A DNA stretch of 52,133 nt from Opitutia bacterium (GCA_003558065.1 PWMU01000118.1:1-52133); one strand, 5' to 3'; positions 8,304 to 18,032 are shown, counted from the first letter of the stretch. Numbers and translations: made by a program. Notes: a model not told the origin generated them from the letters alone.

Positions 8304-9770
8304 TTACTTTTCCGGTGACTCGGGAAACCCGTAACGCCGGAGGATCTCGCGGGGAACGTGGGCCTCGCTCAAAATCCGGGTTCCCAGAGCCAACAGGCGG
8401 GCCTCGGTCACGGGATCCTTGAGTGGATTCTCCTGCCCCGGGTCCGTCTTGAGGTCGAAAAGACAGGATTCCCCGGTGGCTGGGCTGCGCCCCTCCATGC
8501 GCGGAAACCGCGGAACGGCATGGCCCTTGGAAAAAGGCAGCGGGCCCGTGATCTCGGCCCCCGCCAGCTCTTCCCTGCTCCAGAACCCGCGCATGTGCTC
8601 CGGCATCCAGGAGTAGATGTGGTACGGTTGTTCCGGATCCACGGCATGGCGGATGAGCAAGTGTCGCCCGTCGGTGACATGGATCGGCATGCCGAAGTAG
8701 CCGAAGACCGCCCCTTCCCGCAACGACTCGTCACCGGCTATCGCCGGCGCCAGGTCCCGCCCGGTCATCTCCGGTGTCAGCTCCTTGCCGAAGAAGCTCA
8801 GGAGCGTGGGCCCGAGGTCGATCGAAGGCTGGACCAGTGCCGACCGTCGCGACCCGGCGGTTTCCGCATGGCGGGGATCCCAGACAAACAAGGGAATGTG
8901 TGCGACCTCGTTCCAGAGGTTGGGCATATTCTTGGCCCACAGATTGTGTTCTCCCAAGAGGAAACCATGGTCGGTCCAGACAATCAGGAGGGTATCCTTC
9001 CACAGGTCATACCGGTCCATGGCGTCGAGCACCCGTCCGAGTTGGGCATCACAGAGCGAAACCACCGCCCCGTAGTTGTCGCGCAGACGGGCGATCTCCT
9101 CGGGGGATTCGTGGACCTGGTCGTAGGCCGGCCAGTCGAATACGGGCTCTTCGCCGGCCCGCGGGTAGATTTCCTGATATTCCGGGGGAGCGACAAAAGG
9201 TTCGTGGGGATCGAAGGTCTCGATCTGAAGCATCCACGAATCCTCACCATGATTCCGTTCGATAAAGTCCAGCCCGGCGTTGAAAGTCCGCACCTGAGAC
9301 CAACTCCCCTCCTCCTTCCAGAATTTCCGGTTGATCCAGTCCTGGCGGCGACTCTTGCCGTTGATAGTCGGCGGCACCTCCGGTTCGGCCACCTGGCCTT
9401 TCCACGGATCGCCCTCCTGTCCGCGGAAGAACTCCCACGTACTGTAGCGCGTGTGGTAGTTGCCGCCGCCGTCTTCGAAATAGTGGTAGTGATCGGTGAC
9501 CAGATGCGTGGAAACCCCGGCAGCATCCAGCAGCGCGGGCACGGAATCGTCGAAAGGCTGCAGCGGTCCCCAATTACAATGGAGGAAATTCGGCCGCCCG
9601 GTGTGAAAGTCGCGACGGGCGGGCATGCAGGGCATGGAACAGACGTAGGCGTTGTCGAAGGTGACCGAGCGTTCGGCCAGCCGTGAAAAATTCGGCGCCC
9701 GGGCCGCTCCTCCGTAGGGGGGCAGCCAATGGCGATTGAGCGAATCGTACATAACCACAATGGCTTTCAT
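8304..9770 (-). CDS. Type I (S1 family) sulfatase
   Basis: The 488-residue enzyme belongs to the formylglycine-dependent arylsulfatase superfamily, which hydrolyses sulfate esters. The modification motif C-x-P-x-R is present as CMPARRDFHTGR near residue 48, so the Cys would be converted to formylglycine by an FGE or anSME enzyme not in this window. The metal-binding Asp at the N-terminus is seen in VVMYDSLN, and the C-terminal site is WTDHGFLLGEHNLWAK near residue 267. There is no signal peptide: the protein starts directly with the first strand MKAIVVMYDS, so it probably works in the cytoplasm on imported sulfated sugars. Neighbouring heparinase-like and rhamnosidase genes support a role in degrading sulfated polysaccharide. 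Confidence 0.93.
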   Translation of the reverse strand: MKAIVVMYDSLNRHWLPPYGGAARAPNFSRLAERSVTFDNAYVCSMPCMPARRDFHTGRPNFLHCNWGPLQPFDDSVPALLDAAGVSTHLVTDHYHYFEDGGGNYHTRYSTWEFFRGQEGDPWKGQVAEPEVPPTINGKSRRQDWINRKFWKEEGSWSQVRTFNAGLDFIERNHGEDSWMLQIETFDPHEPFVAPPEYQEIYPRAGEEPVFDWPAYDQVHESPEEIARLRDNYGAVVSLCDAQLGRVLDAMDRYDLWKDTLLIVWTDHGFLLGEHNLWAKNMPNLWNEVAHIPLFVWDPRHAETAGSRRSALVQPSIDLGPTLLSFFGKELTPEMTGRDLAPAIAGDESLREGAVFGYFGMPIHVTDGRHLLIRHAVDPEQPYHIYSWMPEHMRGFWSREELAGAEITGPLPFSKGHAVPRFPRMEGRSPATGESCLFDLKTDPGQENPLKDPVTEARLLALGTRILSEAHVPREILRRYGFPESPEK

Positions 9771-9847
9771 ATACCCCCAATAGCGTCTCGGCTGCCTTCA
9801 GGCAATTCCTAACGGCCATCGAACCAAAGACGTTCGAGTCCTTCCCG

Positions 9848-9877
9848 GGAGTCCGTCGGGCTTCGCCGACGGACTCC
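9848..9877. repeat. Dispersed GCTTCG-loop palindrome, copy 2 (perfect 12-base arms)
   Basis: Arms GGAGTCCGTCGG and CCGACGGACTCC are perfectly complementary around the loop GCTTCG. It lies in the 170-base gap between the DUF2103-like gene and the sulfatase, both on the minus strand. A hairpin here would fall just after the DUF2103 stop, consistent with transcript-end formation, but there is no strong T tract. Confidence 0.75.
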
Positions 9878-9940
9878 TCGAAACCCGCCGCGCCAGCGGG
9901 AAATCGCTACCCTTCACACGCCGACTTTCGGGCTACGGGA

Positions 9941-10219
9941 TTACAGATTCTTCAGCTTGTCGATAACCCGATCGACATCCTCCGGGTCGATGCGTACGAA
10001 AATCTCCTGGACGCCGCGCGAGGTCTGAATCACCGCCTTACACCCTCCCGCCTCCCGGCGCTGGATCCTGAAGCCGAGCCGCTCGGCCCCGGAGCCGATC
10101 GACTTGCCGCCGATCGACTGCCCGATAATCACCGATTTCACGCCCGGAACGGCCTCGATGCGCGCGAGGGCCCGGGCGCCTTCTTTGTCGGTGGACCGGT
10201 GTCTGCCGTGTTTAGCCAT
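9941..10219 (-). CDS. Small basic protein, probable DUF2103 family
   Basis: This 92-residue product has a basic N-terminus rich in His and Arg (MAKHGRHRST), then an alpha/beta unit with PGVKSVIIGQS, GFRIQRREAGGCKAVI and SRGVQEIFVRI. The pattern H-R-x-R, PGVKSVI, G-x-KA and S-x-G-VQE-x-FV is what I recall of DUF2103 proteins, described as predicted metal-binding. An alternative reading as a SUI1/YciH-type factor does not fit. Its ATG immediately follows the stop of the 899-residue secreted protein upstream (zero gap), so the two are very likely co-transcribed and translationally coupled. Confidence 0.65.
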   Translation of the reverse strand: MAKHGRHRSTDKEGARALARIEAVPGVKSVIIGQSIGGKSIGSGAERLGFRIQRREAGGCKAVIQTSRGVQEIFVRIDPEDVDRVIDKLKNL

Positions 10220-12919
10220 TCAAATGCCCTCGATTGCCAGTGTTCCGCTGCCTTCCACGGAAATATTGGCACCCATAAGCGCCGGGTCAAAATCGACTCC
10301 GGCCGGCTCCCCGTTCCAGGTTACGCTCTCCGGTTCGTGCGGAAGCCGGGAGAGGCGGATCGTGAACTCGTTTCCCGGCCACGCATCAATGACGAGGCGC
10401 AGAACGCTTTCCTCGTGCTTGACCGCGGTTATGCCACCGGGAAGGAAGGCAAGCACTCCATCGGCGGTAACCCGCCTGCACTCGAACCAGGGAGTGAGAC
10501 CGAATAGCTCGGCCACATGCGTTTGCACGGTGCCCGGGGTGATGGCGGGCCCGTCGGGAATCTGGGATTTCAGCAAGGTAAAGTCGGCGAGGAGCCCCTG
10601 CCGTTCCGGATCGTCCATCGGAAAAGTCTGCTGCAAACCGCTCGCTGTAATTCCCCGGGCCAACCGGTCCCAGAAAGGTCCTTTTCGCTCGTCCACCCGC
10701 GCCAGTTCGTGGAGAGCCGACCGGTAAACCAGGCCGCACCACTGAACGGGTTGCCCGATCCAGTTGGGCGCGACCCAGTTGGTCGCCCCCAGGACGGCGA
10801 TCGTGGCATAGGGGCCGATGGAACCGGCTGTCGGATTGTCGAGATAAACCAGGGGCACACCGGTCCAGGCCCAGTAGCGGGCCTCGTCGAGGTAACGGTC
10901 ATCCCCGGTCAGTTTATAGCCCAGGACATAGCTGCGAACCATGCGGGCCGAAGCCAGAATATCGGGGGTGTGCAGAGGCATCTCCCAGGTCTGGGCGCCC
11001 CGCGGAACCGTGCCCCCGTAGTGAGCGGCCTGTTTGTCCAAGACGGCCAGTACCTGTTCGATCAGTGTTTCCTCGCCGGAAAAAGCCGCCGCTTCGAGTA
11101 GGGGTTCGAGCGCGGCAAAACCGTATCCGTTTGCGTGGTCCGCCCAATGGGTCCGGCCGTAGTCGGGCCCGTCTTCCGGGGGAACGTACTGTCGGAGCCC
11201 TTCCCCGTCGAACGCTTCGAGGCTCCTGCGCGCCTCAGCAACACGTTCCTCGATATACCGATCGATACGCCCAAAAAGGAGCGGGGCAACGGGCCGGTTG
11301 ACGTGGCCGATGGCCTCGCCGTAACAGGATTCCGGATTCAACCGCTCGAGGCCGCGTTCGGCGGCGGAGCGGAGGCGTCGGGCCAACGCCCCATCGTCGG
11401 TATGCTCGGCGAGCCAGAGCATCTGAGCCGGGGCTTCGGCGGTCGCCTGCGGGCCAAACCCCGGCCACACCGCGTGTCGCCACAGCCCGTCATCGTAGCC
11501 GTCGGAATCGAGCCATCCCGCCGCGAGCAACCGAATCGCAGACTGCACGCCGCCGGCAAATTCCGGCACCTCGGGCAGCCCGCCGTTATAAAGGGCGTAA
11601 TGCCGTGCCGCCGCGGCGACCGTATTGTCACGGCCCCCGAAAAGCTGGACGGTCAGAGTCCGGGGGATATTCGCTTCCAGGCCGACGGGCATCATGGGAT
11701 TCACCTCGTTCTCAAGGCGGGCGGCGCCCACACCCGGATGCCAGAGGGCCATCAGATGCGCGCCGCTGTCGTGCAGACGGTCGGGGGAATCGAAAACCGG
11801 CGCCGGGCGGTCCTCCCTATCCCAGGCCAAACCGAAGTAGCGGTCCTGGTAAGACAACGCCATGAAGGTCGAGGTCAATTTGTAATCCTCGACGATCCGG
11901 CGAACGGCCTGGTCCCCTTCGAAGCTCCTCTCGCTGCTGCTGGCCTCGTCCTCGCCGAGGTACTCCACCCCGGGCAGCACCGCCTGGCTTTTTCGCTCCC
12001 CAAAGGCTCCGAGACCGGGAAAAAGCGTGACCCACGGCAGGTGGAAGACCGCCCGGTCCCGGTCGACTTCGACGGTGGTCTCGACTTCCAGCCCCAGATC
12101 CATGAAATGCGGCCGAAATACGCGGCGCCATTTCCACCGGGCCCCGTGCCGGTCCTCCAGACGAGCTTCCACCGTCAAACCCAGGCCGCTTCTATGTAAA
12201 GAAACCACGGCATCACGCAGCTCGAGAAAGGCGGACTCTCCGTCAACAACGTACCCGATACGCTCGTTCACAAGGCTGGCAGCCATGGGTTCGCCGTAGA
12301 CCAGGACCTCGAAGCCGTTCCATTGGTGGCCGTCGTGACGGACACTCACGCCTCCGGCTTCGGTCACATGGGCATCCCCGGAAAACTCCATCAGCTCCGG
12401 GCTCGGAAGGTAAATATCGGCCATGGGAATCAGCGGCTCCGCGGCAATCCATTGGACGGCAAAAGTCCCTTCCCCGGCCGCGGGATCAATACGCAACCGG
12501 CTCCCCTGCTCCTGGGGAGGAATCACCACCTCGTAGTCATGCCATTCGCCGTCGGGCCGCACCAGAAACCCGACCCTTCGAGCGGCATCAAACCCCTCAC
12601 CGTAGAACACTTCACCCGCCCGATCACCGGTAGAGCGCATACGGATGGTCAGCCTCAATTTTTCACCCAGGGGAAGGTTTTGGGGCGAAGGTCCCTCGAT
12701 CCAGGGGTCGTGACCGACGCTGTCGAACACCAGACCCGTTTCGGGATCCTGTCGAAAGTCCTCAATTCGCGGATTGCCGTGCCAGCCGTGTGTGTCCTCG
12801 CGAAAATCAAAGAGCATCACCTCTTCCCCGCAGGCAGACGCGGATGCGATTCCCGTCAGCAAAAACCACCCAATCGCCGCCCCGGGACGTACGTTCGAAA
12901 CCGGTAAAATCATCGCCAT
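10220..12919 (-). CDS. Secreted 899-residue protein, probable polysaccharide lyase/hydrolase with toroid domain
   Basis: A hydrophobic leader at residues 14-30 (IGWFLLTGIASASA) indicates export. Residues about 33-165 form a beta-rich domain that looks like a carbohydrate-binding module (FDFREDTHGWHGNP at its start). Residues about 170-420 are beta-sandwich-like (RRVFRPHFMDLGLEVETTVEV), and the part from about 430 to 820 is helical with many Trp, Tyr and His (YDDGLWRHAVWPGF, YGRTHWADHANGYG), consistent with an alpha/alpha toroid. A small beta domain ends the protein. The order differs from heparinase II/III. Layout and context suggest a glycan-active enzyme, but I cannot name a CAZy family. 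It abuts the DUF2103-like gene downstream. Confidence 0.65.
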   Translation of the reverse strand: MAMILPVSNVRPGAAIGWFLLTGIASASACGEEVMLFDFREDTHGWHGNPRIEDFRQDPETGLVFDSVGHDPWIEGPSPQNLPLGEKLRLTIRMRSTGDRAGEVFYGEGFDAARRVGFLVRPDGEWHDYEVVIPPQEQGSRLRIDPAAGEGTFAVQWIAAEPLIPMADIYLPSPELMEFSGDAHVTEAGGVSVRHDGHQWNGFEVLVYGEPMAASLVNERIGYVVDGESAFLELRDAVVSLHRSGLGLTVEARLEDRHGARWKWRRVFRPHFMDLGLEVETTVEVDRDRAVFHLPWVTLFPGLGAFGERKSQAVLPGVEYLGEDEASSSERSFEGDQAVRRIVEDYKLTSTFMALSYQDRYFGLAWDREDRPAPVFDSPDRLHDSGAHLMALWHPGVGAARLENEVNPMMPVGLEANIPRTLTVQLFGGRDNTVAAAARHYALYNGGLPEVPEFAGGVQSAIRLLAAGWLDSDGYDDGLWRHAVWPGFGPQATAEAPAQMLWLAEHTDDGALARRLRSAAERGLERLNPESCYGEAIGHVNRPVAPLLFGRIDRYIEERVAEARRSLEAFDGEGLRQYVPPEDGPDYGRTHWADHANGYGFAALEPLLEAAAFSGEETLIEQVLAVLDKQAAHYGGTVPRGAQTWEMPLHTPDILASARMVRSYVLGYKLTGDDRYLDEARYWAWTGVPLVYLDNPTAGSIGPYATIAVLGATNWVAPNWIGQPVQWCGLVYRSALHELARVDERKGPFWDRLARGITASGLQQTFPMDDPERQGLLADFTLLKSQIPDGPAITPGTVQTHVAELFGLTPWFECRRVTADGVLAFLPGGITAVKHEESVLRLVIDAWPGNEFTIRLSRLPHEPESVTWNGEPAGVDFDPALMGANISVEGSGTLAIEGI

Positions 12920-13028
12920 TCAGAGATTTTACCCACGGATCCCGGATCGGCCAAACGATTTATTTTCGATCATGCTCAACCGCGGGGCTTCTCCCGCGCC
13001 CGTCAGTGGCTTTCGCCAAACGACGGTG

Positions 13029-14774
13029 TCAGCCGGCGTCCAGAACCGCCCTGACGGTTTTTGCCAGAATTTCGCCCGTAAAAGGCTTCGGCACAAACAC
13101 CGTCTCAGCATCACGACATTCAAGCCCGTCGATTTCGGGACTGTAACCGCTGATATAGACCACCTTCAACTCCGGCTTTTCCTCACGCATCCTTCTGGCG
13201 AGATCCACGCCGCTGATATTCTCGGGCATCACCAGGTCCGTGACCAGCAAATCGACACCGTTCCCTTCACGGGCCCACACTTCGAGAGCCTCCGGTCCGT
13301 TCGCGGCTGAAATGACCCGAAAACCCTTTGCTTCCAGAATAACCTGGGTCATCTCGCGAACCACCTTTTCATCCTCGACGAGAAGAATGGCTCCGTCGCC
13401 GGCCCTGGCGCTGGGCGCCGGAGCCTCGGGAGCCGCCTCGTCACCGGGCACGGTCACGGGCTGTTCATCCTCGGAGATGAGAGAAAAAAAGAGACGGAAG
13501 ACAGTCCCCTTGCCGGGTTCACTCTCAAGGTTGATCCAGCCTTCATGCTGGCGAACAGCGGCAAAGGCAGTGGTCAGCCCGAGCCCCGTTCCCTCGCCGA
13601 CCTCTTTCGTGGTAAAGAAGGGATCAAACACCCTGTCACGAATATCCTTTGTCATCCCCTTTCCGGTATCGGATACCTCGATACACAAGTAATCTCCGTT
13701 CGGCATTTCCTTCGGGAGGCCTTCACCCCGCCAAACCAACTGTTTCTTAAAGGCAGAGACCTCGACCTTCCCCCCGTGAGGCATAGCGTCACGGGCATTG
13801 ATGGCGAGGTTGATTATGACTTCTTCAATTCTGTTCGAATCGCCCCGGATCCACAAGGGCTCGTCGGCCTCACGGATACGCAAATCGACCGTTTCGCCCA
13901 GCAACGGGGTAAGCATACTCCATAAGCCTCTCAACAGGGTATTGACCTCCAGCGGTCGCGCATCAAACCCCCTCGGGCGAGTGAAGTCCAAAAGCTCTTT
14001 GGTCAACGAGGCAGCCCGCGTCGCCGCTTCGAGGATTTCCGCGACCATCTGCCGGTCCTCCGATCCTTCGGGCATCCGTGACAACAGCATGTCCGCCCAT
14101 CCCTCGATAATAGTAAGCTTATTATTGAAGTCGTGCGCCATCCCCCCGACCAGCTGGCCGATCGCTTCCATTTTCTGTATCTGCCTGAAACGTTCCTGGG
14201 AATCCCTGAGCAGCCGGTAATAAACACTGCGCTCGATCGCCAACGCCATGGAATTGACAGCGATTCGGAGAAAATCCCGTACTTCCCGACTCTCTCCGGC
14301 GGGTGCGGGTTCAAACTCAATCGCAAGAACCCCAAGAAGCCATTCCTTGCTGAGCAACGGGAAAAAGACCGTGCCTGCAGCCCAGGGATTCATTATCTCC
14401 GGCCGATCATCAGGGGCAATCGAATCGACCCGGATTTCCTCATTCGCTTCCAGCGGATTCACTATAGCGCTATCGGTCAGATCCTCTTCCGATCCCACGT
14501 CCACCTCGCGGTTCCAGGCACCCTGCGCGGTCAACCGAACCCCGGGAGCCTGCAGATCACGACGCCACAGGACAGCGCTCCCGGCACCACTGCCCTCGCC
14601 GATCGCCTCCAGGATCGCCGGCGCCTCCGTGTCCCAAACGATAGGACGCAACAAACGCTGATGTAACCGAATCAAGCATTTCAACCGTGCCTCCCGTTCT
14701 TCCGGACTGTCCTCTCCGTCGCGGCTCGAACTCAATAGACCTGTTTCACTAATACAATCGGTTTTCCGTTTCAC
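13029..14774 (-). CDS. Soluble hybrid sensor histidine kinase/response regulator with GAF-like sensor
   Basis: The order is a GAF-like domain at about residues 40-185, a short coil, HisKA with His214 in GGMAHDFNNKLTII, and HATPase with the N box NLAINARDAMP (about 323-333), DTGKGM and GTGLGL (about 395-400). A Pro/Ala-rich linker leads to a receiver domain at about 460-578 with Asp513 in LLVTDLVMP and Lys in VFVPKPF. No transmembrane segment is seen, so it senses something in the cytoplasm. The start is GTG at 14774, chosen for the strong GGAGG ending four bases upstream. No output regulator is encoded next to it. It lies beside the rhamnosidase gene on the same strand, about 200 bases downstream of that gene's stop. 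Confidence 0.93.
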   Translation of the reverse strand: MKRKTDCISETGLLSSSRDGEDSPEEREARLKCLIRLHQRLLRPIVWDTEAPAILEAIGEGSGAGSAVLWRRDLQAPGVRLTAQGAWNREVDVGSEEDLTDSAIVNPLEANEEIRVDSIAPDDRPEIMNPWAAGTVFFPLLSKEWLLGVLAIEFEPAPAGESREVRDFLRIAVNSMALAIERSVYYRLLRDSQERFRQIQKMEAIGQLVGGMAHDFNNKLTIIEGWADMLLSRMPEGSEDRQMVAEILEAATRAASLTKELLDFTRPRGFDARPLEVNTLLRGLWSMLTPLLGETVDLRIREADEPLWIRGDSNRIEEVIINLAINARDAMPHGGKVEVSAFKKQLVWRGEGLPKEMPNGDYLCIEVSDTGKGMTKDIRDRVFDPFFTTKEVGEGTGLGLTTAFAAVRQHEGWINLESEPGKGTVFRLFFSLISEDEQPVTVPGDEAAPEAPAPSARAGDGAILLVEDEKVVREMTQVILEAKGFRVISAANGPEALEVWAREGNGVDLLVTDLVMPENISGVDLARRMREEKPELKVVYISGYSPEIDGLECRDAETVFVPKPFTGEILAKTVRAVLDAG

Positions 14775-14978
14775 GTGCCTCCGTCAATTCAAATGCTTGT
14801 CATACAGGTCCTCTACCAACTTCGGCTGAAAACCGCTTCCCGGTCAACGCCAGTGTTCTACAAGTCAAAATCGGGGTCAATCCGGAAAATCGCGATCGTC
14901 CACGCCCCCTGCGCCGGGCGGCCAGGGCGTGCGCGCGCCGGATACGGACGTCCTGCGGGATGAGGTTCGGCCAGGCTT

Positions 14979-17900
14979 CTATTCTCGACTCAATTCCGCC
15001 AGGTCGTGACGAATGGCCTCAATGCGGGCGCGGGAAAGCTTCATTCGGTCCGGCAGCGTCTTTGCCGCCGTCTCGAGGGAAAAGCCCATAACCTGGCTCA
15101 GCCAGGGGGAATTTATCAGCTCGGGAATATGCCGGCGCAAGACTTCCCGGGCTCCCTTATTCGAGAGCAGCCTGGCCATCGTCACGTCCAGGGCCGCCAA
15201 TTCCCCACTATCCGCCGCCGAGTTGGATTCGCCGATCGACGCCATCAGTATCTTCGAGGGATAGGAAAAACGGTAACGACCGGACCCCAAATCCACCTCA
15301 ACCGAATCCCCGTTCTGTTGGAACCGCTCAATGCCCGCGGCTTCGTCCAGCCGGCCGCCCCCTTCCCTCACCTCCTTTAAATCGGCATGGGGAAGGACCA
15401 CGATTGCGGTGGTATTTGCCGGAATCTCGACCTCGAAAGTAACGCCCTCCCGACCGATCTCCCAGGACGATTCGATCCTGCCATACGGAGAGTCAAGAAT
15501 CGCCCGTGCGTGATCCAACTCCCCTCCCGGAACAGGTTGGATACGACTGCGCCGATAGCCGGGCTCTTCCGGTCGAATGCCGGCGACCTCCTGAAACAAC
15601 CACTCCCCGATGGCTCCGTACGCATAGTGATTGAATGAATTCATACCGGGGGTCTGAAAGGTTCCATCCGGCTTGATCCCGTCCCACCGCTCCCAGATCG
15701 TGGTCGCCCCCCGGGTTACCGGATACAGCCACGAAGGATAATCCTTTCGCAGTAAAAGGTGATAAGCGAGATCGGTCTGCCCGTACTCGCTGAGTACCGG
15801 GTTGAGGTGAGGCGTTCCCAGAAACCCGGTTGTCAAATGGCCGTGTCGCCGTATCTCCCCGACAAGATGGTTCACGGCCGCGGGCTTCAACGCCTCGGGT
15901 ACCAGGTCAAATCTCAGGGCCAGCAGGTACGAGGTCTGTGTATTCGACAACACCCGGCCGTTCGGTGTGATGTACTCCTGCTGAAAGGCCTCCCGGATCT
16001 TTCCGGCCAGGTTCGAATAATTTTCCCTGTCCCCGGCCTTCCCCAGTACGTCCGCGGTTTTGCTCAACAGGCTGGAAGAATGTGCGAAAAACGCCGTGGA
16101 TATAAGGTCTTTATCGGTAAATGCGCCCGGGTAATCCGAACGGGTCGAATTGAATGACAACCAGTCGCCAAAGGTGAAATCCCCCTGCCGGAGATACGGG
16201 TTCCCCGTTCCGGCCGCCCGCTCGGCCATATAATCCACCCACGCCTTCATGCTGCCGTACTGACGTTCCAGAATCCGCGTATCTCCAAAGGACTGGTAAA
16301 GAGTCCATGGCACGATAACGCCCGCATCCGCCCATCCGGCAGCCCCGCTCCACGCCTCCCCCAGCACGTTCGGAACCACGTGGGGTATACTTCCGTTCTC
16401 CTGCTGATCCGCCTCCAGGTCCTGAAGCCATTTGGTCAGGAAGGCGGCCGTATTCATATTCAAATTGGCCGTTCCCGCAAACACCTGAATATCCCCGGTC
16501 CAGCCGAGGCGTTCATCGCGCTGCGGACAGTCGGTCGGAATATCCAGAAAGTTCCCCTTTTGCCCCCACACAATATTGTGCTGCAACCGGTTGATCAATT
16601 CATTCGAGCTCTGAAAATGACCGGAGGGCTCCAAATCCGAATGGAGGACAACTCCCTTGATATCGTCCAGGCTCAGGTCCCCGGAATACCCGTCGACAGC
16701 GACGTACCGGAACCCCTGAAACGTGAACCGCGGTTCCCAGATCTCCTCACCTTCTCCTTTCAAAACATAAGAATTTTTCTGTTCGGCCGCGCGCAGATTG
16801 TCCGTATAGAAGTTTCCGTCCCGGTCCAGCACCTCGGCATGCCTGAGGGTCACCTCGGCGCCCCGTTCGCCCTCCACTCTCAACCGGACCCAGCCGATCA
16901 TATTCTGCCCCATATCAACAACGGTATCGCCTTCAGGCGTCACCAGGATCTCTTTGGGCTTCAGTTCCTGAATCCTTCGGACCGGCGGACCCTGTTGGGC
17001 GATCAGGCGATCCTTGCCGTGCTTCACGACACGGACGCTCGACCAGTCGCCATCGTCAAAGCCGGGCGTAGACCATCCCTCTTTCTCCAAACGTGCATCA
17101 TAGGTTTCACCGTTATAAATATCCGATTTCAGAATCGGCCCGGTGCTGACCTTCCAGTTCAGGTCGGTACCCACAACCTCAGTGCGTCCGTCTTCGTAGG
17201 TGATTTCGACCTGAACCAGAAGCGCGAGTCTTTCGCCGTAGAAGTTGCGCTGATTTCCGAAACCCATATAACCGCGAAACCAACCGTCGCCCACTTGAAC
17301 TCCGATCGCGTTCTCCCCGGCCTTCAATAACCGGGTAATATCGTAGGTCTGGTACTGAAGCCGGTTATGATAACTGGTCCACCCCGGGCTCAGCATCTGG
17401 TCCCCCACGCGCTCCCCGTTAAGCTCCATCTCGTACACCCCATGGCTCGTGGCATACGCCCTGGCGGAGCGTATCTCACCGTCAACGGCGAACTCCCTCC
17501 GAAACATCCGGGCGGGGGGAGAAGTGGAAACAGTCTCATCCAACTCCGCTTCGATCCATTCCGCCCGCCAGTCCTCGACCTCGAGCAATCCCATTTCCCA
17601 AAAGGCAACGTCACTCCACTCCGAAACCCGGTCGTGATTGTTCCAAGCCCTGACCCTCCAAAAGTACCTCTTGCCCGATTCAAGGTTCGGCCCCCCGTAC
17701 TCGACCTGAATCGACCGGCTCGACTCGACCCGGTCCGTGTCCCACAAGAGCTCCCCCCGATCCAGGGCGTCCCTGGTCTCAGCCACCTGGAGCTGGTAGG
17801 CGGTCTGGCGGGTGGCGCGCGCTTCACTCGCGGAGATCCAGAAAAACCGCGGGCGGACGGCATCGATACCGACCGGATTCTGCTTGTATTCAGTAAGGAG

Positions 17901-18032
17901 ATTGATCACGGGAGGATCCTGGGTTGGGTGAAAATCAGACGGACTGGTGCCGGAACCGGCGCCGGCCGACAGGGCCCCCAGAACAGCTGATACAGCGAAC
18001 AAACGACAGGCTGCCAATGGAGGAAATTTCAT
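14979..18032 (-). CDS. Secreted alpha-L-rhamnosidase, GH78
   Basis: A 1017-residue inverting glycosidase that releases terminal alpha-L-rhamnose. A signal peptide occupies residues 1-25. The N-terminal fibronectin-like and beta domains carry YFWRVRAWNNH and SARAYATSHGVYEMELNG, standard for GH78. The catalytic toroid holds the signature CPQRDERLGWTGD near residue 495 and GATTIWERWDGI near residue 770, which include the usual acidic residues. After the C-terminal beta domain there is a further helical stretch of roughly 90 residues with LLSNKGAREVLRRHIPEL, not part of minimal GH78 enzymes. It is divergent from the DUF6807 gene with a 372-base gap. Family is certain; the natural substrate is not. 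Confidence 0.95.
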   Translation of the reverse strand: MKFPPLAACRLFAVSAVLGALSAGAGSGTSPSDFHPTQDPPVINLLTEYKQNPVGIDAVRPRFFWISASEARATRQTAYQLQVAETRDALDRGELLWDTDRVESSRSIQVEYGGPNLESGKRYFWRVRAWNNHDRVSEWSDVAFWEMGLLEVEDWRAEWIEAELDETVSTSPPARMFRREFAVDGEIRSARAYATSHGVYEMELNGERVGDQMLSPGWTSYHNRLQYQTYDITRLLKAGENAIGVQVGDGWFRGYMGFGNQRNFYGERLALLVQVEITYEDGRTEVVGTDLNWKVSTGPILKSDIYNGETYDARLEKEGWSTPGFDDGDWSSVRVVKHGKDRLIAQQGPPVRRIQELKPKEILVTPEGDTVVDMGQNMIGWVRLRVEGERGAEVTLRHAEVLDRDGNFYTDNLRAAEQKNSYVLKGEGEEIWEPRFTFQGFRYVAVDGYSGDLSLDDIKGVVLHSDLEPSGHFQSSNELINRLQHNIVWGQKGNFLDIPTDCPQRDERLGWTGDIQVFAGTANLNMNTAAFLTKWLQDLEADQQENGSIPHVVPNVLGEAWSGAAGWADAGVIVPWTLYQSFGDTRILERQYGSMKAWVDYMAERAAGTGNPYLRQGDFTFGDWLSFNSTRSDYPGAFTDKDLISTAFFAHSSSLLSKTADVLGKAGDRENYSNLAGKIREAFQQEYITPNGRVLSNTQTSYLLALRFDLVPEALKPAAVNHLVGEIRRHGHLTTGFLGTPHLNPVLSEYGQTDLAYHLLLRKDYPSWLYPVTRGATTIWERWDGIKPDGTFQTPGMNSFNHYAYGAIGEWLFQEVAGIRPEEPGYRRSRIQPVPGGELDHARAILDSPYGRIESSWEIGREGVTFEVEIPANTTAIVVLPHADLKEVREGGGRLDEAAGIERFQQNGDSVEVDLGSGRYRFSYPSKILMASIGESNSAADSGELAALDVTMARLLSNKGAREVLRRHIPELINSPWLSQVMGFSLETAAKTLPDRMKLSRARIEAIRHDLAELSRE

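Noticed and set aside
8358-9686. 442-codon plus-strand frame opposite the sulfatase
   Set aside because: Antisense to a sulfatase with complete motifs; composition is that of a shadow frame.
9941-10219. Reading of the small basic protein as a SUI1/YciH translation factor
   Set aside because: The SUI1 core motifs are missing; the VQE and PGVKSVI pattern fits DUF2103 better.
14800-14880. tRNA-like stretch CTCTACCAACTTCGGCT upstream of the histidine kinase
   Set aside because: It resembles the reverse complement of a D arm, but I could not build acceptor, anticodon and T arms around it.
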